Below are positions 6,014 to 9,444 of a stretch of DNA of 9,444 nt, piece after piece; positions within the stretch are counted from its first letter, which is position 1; every line of letters starts with the position of its first letter. This DNA comes from Acidobacteriaceae bacterium. GTDB taxonomy: Bacteria; Acidobacteriota; Terriglobia; Terriglobales; Acidobacteriaceae. The stretch spans positions 14,058 through 23,501 of the forward strand of contig PKXI01000281.1 of the NCBI GenBank assembly GCA_003133425.1. The letters run 5' to 3'. A program made the translations under genes and the position numbers. A model generated the notes under the pieces. That model did not search any database. It saw only the letters and a program-made list of their open reading frames with translations, and was not told the origin of the DNA.

Positions 6014-8041
6014 ATGGCCTATTCAGCGATGCCCCCCGAATCGAGGCTCGACACGAAGACTATCGATCGCCCCAGCCAAGCGCCCTCCACGGTCGCTGTC
6101 TGGCTGCTTCTGGCAGCCATCTTTGCCGCCGTGCAGTTTGCATCCCTCTTTTCGCCCCCTCTGCTCGACGATGTTGACTCCGCCCATGCCCAGGCCGCCC
6201 AGCACATGGTCGATACCGGCGACCTGATCACCTCGAAGATCAACGGCATCCGCTACATCGAGAAGCCCCCGCTGCCCTATTGGGTAGTTGCCGCCAGTTA
6301 CAAGGTCTTCGGCGAAAATACCTTCGCCACGCATCTGCCCAACACGCTGGCCATGCTCGGCCTCACCTGGCTCGCGTGGCTCTGGGCCCGCCGCGCCTGG
6401 GGTCCGCGCGCCGGTCTTTATGCAGGCCTCGGCGTACTCACCTCCGTCGGCCCGTTTCTTTTTACGCGCTTCATCATTCCCGAGGCGGAGCTGAGCCTCT
6501 TCCTGCTCATCGCCCTCTACGCGCTCATCACCGGGCTCGAATTCGATCGCCCCGCGCGCTTCTATTGGATCTATGCCTGCGTTGCTCTGGCCACGCTTAC
6601 CAAGGGCCTCATTGCTCCCGTCTTCTTTATCGGAGCAGCCGTTCCCTACCTGCTTCTCACCGGTCAATGGCGACGCTGGCGCGCACTCAAGCCCATCACC
6701 GGCACGCTGCTCTTTCTGCTCATCGCCGCGCCTTGGCACATCCTCTGCGGCATCTACAATCACGACCAGGGCAACCCCATCGGCAACCACCCCACCATGG
6801 GCAACGTCCACGGCTTCTTCTACTTCTATTTCATCAACGAACACGTTCTCCGCTTCTTTGGCCAGCGCTATCCGCACGACTACAACAAAATGCCCGGCTC
6901 CGTGTATTGGCTGGCGCACCTGGTCTGGCTCTTTCCCTGGAGCCTGTTCCTGCCCGCTGCCATTGCCGCCGCGTGGAAGACCCGCCGCAACTGGCTCCAT
7001 CACCTGCAGCGCGATGCCGGCCAGACCGTCGACTTCTACCTCGACAACGCCATCCGCGAGGATGTGGCCACCTTCGTTGGCCGCCTCAAGTTCCGCGTTC
7101 GCAGCATCTGGCTTCTTTCGATCTTCTCCGCATGGACGCTGCTCTTTTTCTCCCTCTCCACCAACCAGGAGTACTACACGTTCCCCGTCTGGCCACCGCT
7201 GTTCATCCTCATTGCCTGCGTAGTCGCCGGCATTGAAGAGAACCGCGCACCCAGCGGCGCTCCTGAAGACGGCAAGCCGCTGCTCTCCACAGCCTGGCTT
7301 ACCGGCGCACAGGCCGCCTTCGCGATCGTCGGCGTTATTTCGGCCATCGCGCTCGGTTGGGGACTCTGGACTTCGCGCAATCTGCCGTACGTGCCCGACA
7401 TCGGCACGCTGCTGGCGCACCGCGGCGTGGGAGACTACACGCTCTCCATGTCGCACCTGTTCGACCTCACCGGCCCATCCTTCGCCGCTCTGCGCCTGCC
7501 CGCCATTCTCGCCGGCATCGCGCTGCTCATCGGGCCTCTTGCCGGCTGGGTGCTGCGCCTCAACAAGAAACACATGGCCGCCACCATCAGCGTGGCTCTC
7601 ACCTTCAGCGTTTTCCTCGTCGCCGCGCACATCGCCCTGGCGCGCTTCGAGCCCATGCTCAGCTCAAAGAAGATGGCCGACACCATCATTGCCAAAGGCT
7701 CACCTGCCGACACCTTCATCATCTACGGCGACGAGTCCGATGGCTCCTCCGTCATCTTCTACACGCACGGCTTTCTCACAAATTTGTCTCTGATTGTGGC
7801 GCAGCAATGCGGGCAGCACGGCGAGGGCTCAACCTTGCTGTGGGGTTCCTGCTATCCCGACGCCGCCAGGATCGACATCAGCGAAGACCAGCTCTCCAAA
7901 ATGTGGGGATCGGGCGAGCGCAAGTGGATCTTCGCCGAAGACGTCAACCAATCCAAGGTTGAGCAGTTGTTAGCCGGCCGCCTTTACCCGGTCCAATCGT
8001 TAGCCGACAAAACCATGTGGACCGACCGGCCGCTGCAGTAG
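6014..8041 (+). CDS. GT39/ArnT-like membrane glycosyltransferase (PMT family)
   Basis: This 675-residue polytopic protein has the GT-C fold hallmarks of the dolichyl-phosphate-mannose mannosyltransferase/ArnT family. These enzymes move a sugar from a polyprenyl-phosphate donor to lipid A, protein or another glycan on the outer face of the inner membrane. After a first helix (about 27-46), Asp52-Asp53 in LLDDVDSAHAQAA lie in the expected catalytic loop. EKPPLPYW (83-90) is diagnostic. TLTKG (195-199), FINEH (273-277) and a SLSTNQEYYTFPVWPP segment (380-395) match further family landmarks. About ten to twelve membrane spans run to residue 540, followed by a soluble C-terminal domain of about 130 residues (545-675). 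The start ATG 6014 fits the -10 at 6001-6006; ATG 6029 is a minor alternative. There is no ribosome binding site. It stands alone, divergent from Ppx/GppA and convergent with the HpnI-like gene, so its sugar and acceptor are undetermined. The arnT name is not warranted without aminoarabinose pathway neighbours. Confidence 0.92.
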   Translation: MAYSAMPPESRLDTKTIDRPSQAPSTVAVWLLLAAIFAAVQFASLFSPPLLDDVDSAHAQAAQHMVDTGDLITSKINGIRYIEKPPLPYWVVAASYKVFGENTFATHLPNTLAMLGLTWLAWLWARRAWGPRAGLYAGLGVLTSVGPFLFTRFIIPEAELSLFLLIALYALITGLEFDRPARFYWIYACVALATLTKGLIAPVFFIGAAVPYLLLTGQWRRWRALKPITGTLLFLLIAAPWHILCGIYNHDQGNPIGNHPTMGNVHGFFYFYFINEHVLRFFGQRYPHDYNKMPGSVYWLAHLVWLFPWSLFLPAAIAAAWKTRRNWLHHLQRDAGQTVDFYLDNAIREDVATFVGRLKFRVRSIWLLSIFSAWTLLFFSLSTNQEYYTFPVWPPLFILIACVVAGIEENRAPSGAPEDGKPLLSTAWLTGAQAAFAIVGVISAIALGWGLWTSRNLPYVPDIGTLLAHRGVGDYTLSMSHLFDLTGPSFAALRLPAILAGIALLIGPLAGWVLRLNKKHMAATISVALTFSVFLVAAHIALARFEPMLSSKKMADTIIAKGSPADTFIIYGDESDGSSVIFYTHGFLTNLSLIVAQQCGQHGEGSTLLWGSCYPDAARIDISEDQLSKMWGSGERKWIFAEDVNQSKVEQLLAGRLYPVQSLADKTMWTDRPLQ

Positions 8042-8070
8042 GGTTCTTTGCGAATTAGTTTTTATCTGAG

Positions 8071-8121
8071 AATGACTGGGTGCCCCATCCTTGACGCGAT
8101 TTTGCGGCAAGGGTGGGATAC
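8071..8121. repeat. Interspersed palindromic repeat, copy B, between convergent genes
   Basis: This copy shares two exact 21-bp blocks with copy A (8078-8098 and 8101-8121) and has the same compensating stem: CATCCTT with AAGGGTG, and GACGC with GCGGC. It nearly fills the 88-nt gap between the GT39 and HpnI-like stop codons, where a bidirectional transcription stop would be useful. No T-run follows the stem in either direction, so a simple intrinsic terminator is not supported. The gap is further bracketed by GTTCTT (8043-8048) and AAGAAC (8123-8128), which could add an outer stem. Confidence 0.8.
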
Positions 8122-8129
8122 GAAGAACT

Positions 8130-9308
8130 CTACTTCGCCGCCCGCATCTTCCCACCGGGTAGCAGCTCAAACACCCGCCCCCGCCACAAAATCTTTCGAC
8201 CCCAATAACTAGCCGCCCAGAACCCGAACCCCATCAGATCCCGCACCGGGTAAAGCACCAGCAATCCAAACCAGCTGCGGTCTTCAACCACCATCCCGCC
8301 CACCGCAACTGCCAGCGCCAGCCGCGAAGCCACGCTCCACGCAAACACCGCCAATCCCCACCAAGGATGCCCGGTCCACGCCGCTGCAGCCCACGCCAGC
8401 AATCCGAACGGAACGCTGAACGTGAGCGCCGTGCCGAAGTGTCCCTTGGGCCGCGAGAACCGCGTCGACTTCATCCACCGCACCTGGTGCTTCATCGAAG
8501 ACCAGAAGCTCGAATTGATCACCATGTGATCGATGGCGTGTGTGCTTAGCACCACCGTCTGCCCAAGTTTGAAAGTCTCGTTGCCCAGCACAAAATCGTC
8601 CGCGCAATAATCGGCTGTCACGGCGAAGCCGCCCATCCGCCGAATCGCATCGCGTCTGAAAGCCATCGTCGGCCCCAGCACAAATTGCATCCCCTCCATC
8701 ATCCGCGCCACCAGTACGCCGGAGGTCATCTCCACAGACATGCCCACGGCCTCAAGCCGCGCCCACAAGCCTCCCTCGGCCGCCACTCCGCGATACGGGC
8801 AGCACATCGCGCCAACACGTTCATCGGCAAACGGCAGCGCAACCGCCCGCAGATAATCAGGCGACACGCGCACGTCGCTGTCGCTGATTACGAGAATGTC
8901 GTAAGCCGCTGAGGTCTCCATCAACTCCAGCGATGCAACTTTTGCATTGATGTAATCGGGTTTTCCGCCGGTAGAAAGAAACTTCGCCGCAATGTTCGGA
9001 TATCGCGCCGCCACCCGCCGCGCCGTCTCCAAACCCGCGTCGTTCGCAGTCCGCGCGCAGAACAGAATCTCGTACTCCGGATAATCCTGTTCAAAAAACG
9101 TAGCAAGGTGCGGTTCAAGCCCCGGCTCCGCCCCATGCACCGGTTTCAGCAGCGTTAACGGGGGCGTAAATCCCGGCCTCACGGTAAGTGCAGCCAGCGC
9201 TGCGCGCCGTTCGCGCAAGAAACGCGGCACAGCCCACAGCACCATCCCCGCAAACACGGAAGTCGTCACCACGCCGAAGCAAGCAAGGCCAAACAGAACG
9301 TACGTCAT
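8130..9308 (-). CDS. hpnI: HpnI-like glycosyltransferase (GT2/GT21, ceramide glucosyltransferase type)
   Basis: This 392-residue membrane glycosyltransferase closely fits the HpnI/ceramide glucosyltransferase group. HpnI transfers an N-acetylglucosamine unit to bacteriohopanetetrol, and HpnK then deacetylates it. An N-terminal anchor helix (about 4-26) is followed by TLLKPVHGAEPGLE (52-65) and FEQDYPEYEILF (72-83). The D,D,D,QxxRW set is complete: Asp90, ISDSDVRV (141-148), ADD (236-238) and QVRW (275-278). NAKVASL (121-127) and the GPTMAFRRD segment (212-220) are also typical. Membrane spans at about 295-312, 315-340 and 345-370 close the protein. ATG 9308 has no Shine-Dalgarno, but TATTCT lies 9 nt upstream. 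No hpnK, hpnJ or squalene-hopene cyclase gene is in the window, so a ceramide or other lipid acceptor remains possible. Confidence 0.8.
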   Translation of the reverse strand: MTYVLFGLACFGVVTTSVFAGMVLWAVPRFLRERRAALAALTVRPGFTPPLTLLKPVHGAEPGLEPHLATFFEQDYPEYEILFCARTANDAGLETARRVAARYPNIAAKFLSTGGKPDYINAKVASLELMETSAAYDILVISDSDVRVSPDYLRAVALPFADERVGAMCCPYRGVAAEGGLWARLEAVGMSVEMTSGVLVARMMEGMQFVLGPTMAFRRDAIRRMGGFAVTADYCADDFVLGNETFKLGQTVVLSTHAIDHMVINSSFWSSMKHQVRWMKSTRFSRPKGHFGTALTFSVPFGLLAWAAAAWTGHPWWGLAVFAWSVASRLALAVAVGGMVVEDRSWFGLLVLYPVRDLMGFGFWAASYWGRKILWRGRVFELLPGGKMRAAK

Positions 9309-9317
9309 GCAGCATTA

Positions 9318-9323
9318 AGAATA
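9318..9323 (-). promoter_or_regulatory. Predicted -10 element for the HpnI-like gene
   Basis: On the minus strand TATTCT (9323 to 9318) is followed by 9 nt and then the ATG at 9308. That allows a leader of zero to three nucleotides, consistent with the lack of a ribosome binding site. No -35 hexamer is evident. Confidence 0.3.
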
Positions 9324-9387
9324 CCCGCTAAGGGGCAAATCGAAAGGGTCGGAAATCACGAAGTGAATTTGAGTATCCGGAAGAAAA

Positions 9388-9429
9388 CCGGGTGCCCCAT
9401 CCTCGGCGCGTCTCTGTTTTTGCGCCTAG
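9388..9429. repeat. Interspersed palindromic repeat, copy C (diverged, alternative stem)
   Basis: CCGGGTGCCCCATCCT (9388-9403) matches copy A exactly (65-80), but the rest differs. Its own stem is CTCGGCGC (9402-9409) with GCGCCTAG (9422-9429), seven of eight pairs, around a T-rich loop. The right-hand GGGTGGGATA arm is absent, so this is a truncated or shuffled member of the family. It lies 80 nt upstream of the HpnI-like start. Confidence 0.65.
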
Positions 9430-9444
9430 AGCATTTTCAATTTA

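Noticed and set aside
6023..7630. 535-codon open frame on the minus strand
   Set aside because: It is antisense to the firmly identified GT39 gene. Its translation is Gly/Glu/Ala-rich with no domain, which is typical of a shadow frame in GC-rich DNA.
61..9429. CRISPR array from the three related repeats
   Set aside because: The copies are kilobases apart, are self-complementary, and have no regular spacers or cas genes.
1..9444. Insertion sequence or prophage
   Set aside because: No transposase, integrase, phage gene, terminal inverted repeat pair or target duplication was found.

Overview
This is a GC-rich bacterial chromosomal window with eight well-supported protein genes, no RNA genes, no CRISPR array and no recognisable insertion sequence. 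Three things suggest an acidobacterium of the Terriglobia (Acidobacteriia) type: a short secreted VWA protein resembling the acidobacterial VWFA-related family, an HpnI-like hopanoid glycosyltransferase, and scattered copies of a palindromic element beginning GGGTGCCCCATCC that I recall from such genomes. The taxonomic call is inference and no marker gene is present.

Layout. Positions 1-189 hold the first palindromic repeat (61-112) and little else. Two minus-strand genes follow: a VIT/CCC1-type metal transporter (190-885) and, upstream of it, a secreted VWA protein (960-1901). A divergent intergenic region (1902-2093) with short palindromes separates these from a plus-strand run: a polytopic membrane protein with weak UbiA-like features (2094-2996), a SAM-dependent methyltransferase translationally coupled to it by an ATGA overlap (2993-3664), and a SixA-type phosphohistidine phosphatase (3772-4299). 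SixA overlaps tail-to-tail by 49 bp with a Ppx/GppA phosphatase on the minus strand (4251-5816). A second divergent region (5817-6013), with a perfect 8-bp hairpin, leads to a GT39/ArnT-like membrane glycosyltransferase (6014-8041). This converges on an HpnI-like GT2/GT21 glycosyltransferase (8130-9308, minus), with the second repeat copy in the gap. The third, diverged repeat copy lies upstream of that gene (9388-9429).

How the genes relate. Most of the window is housekeeping or envelope biology rather than one pathway. The membrane protein and methyltransferase form a likely two-gene unit, possibly modifying an isoprenoid or quinone. SixA and Ppx/GppA both handle phosphate-containing signals or polymers, and their 3' ends overlap. 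The GT39 protein and the HpnI-like enzyme both glycosylate lipid-linked substrates at the membrane. Several plus-strand genes lack a Shine-Dalgarno sequence but have a -10-like hexamer just before the start codon, which suggests leaderless transcripts. The minus-strand VIT and VWA genes have conventional ribosome binding sites.

I did not find a convincing undescribed system. The observations most worth following up are the palindromic repeat family, the membrane protein/methyltransferase pair, the shared leaderless-start geometry, and a short VIT-like sequence relic upstream of the Ppx/GppA gene.
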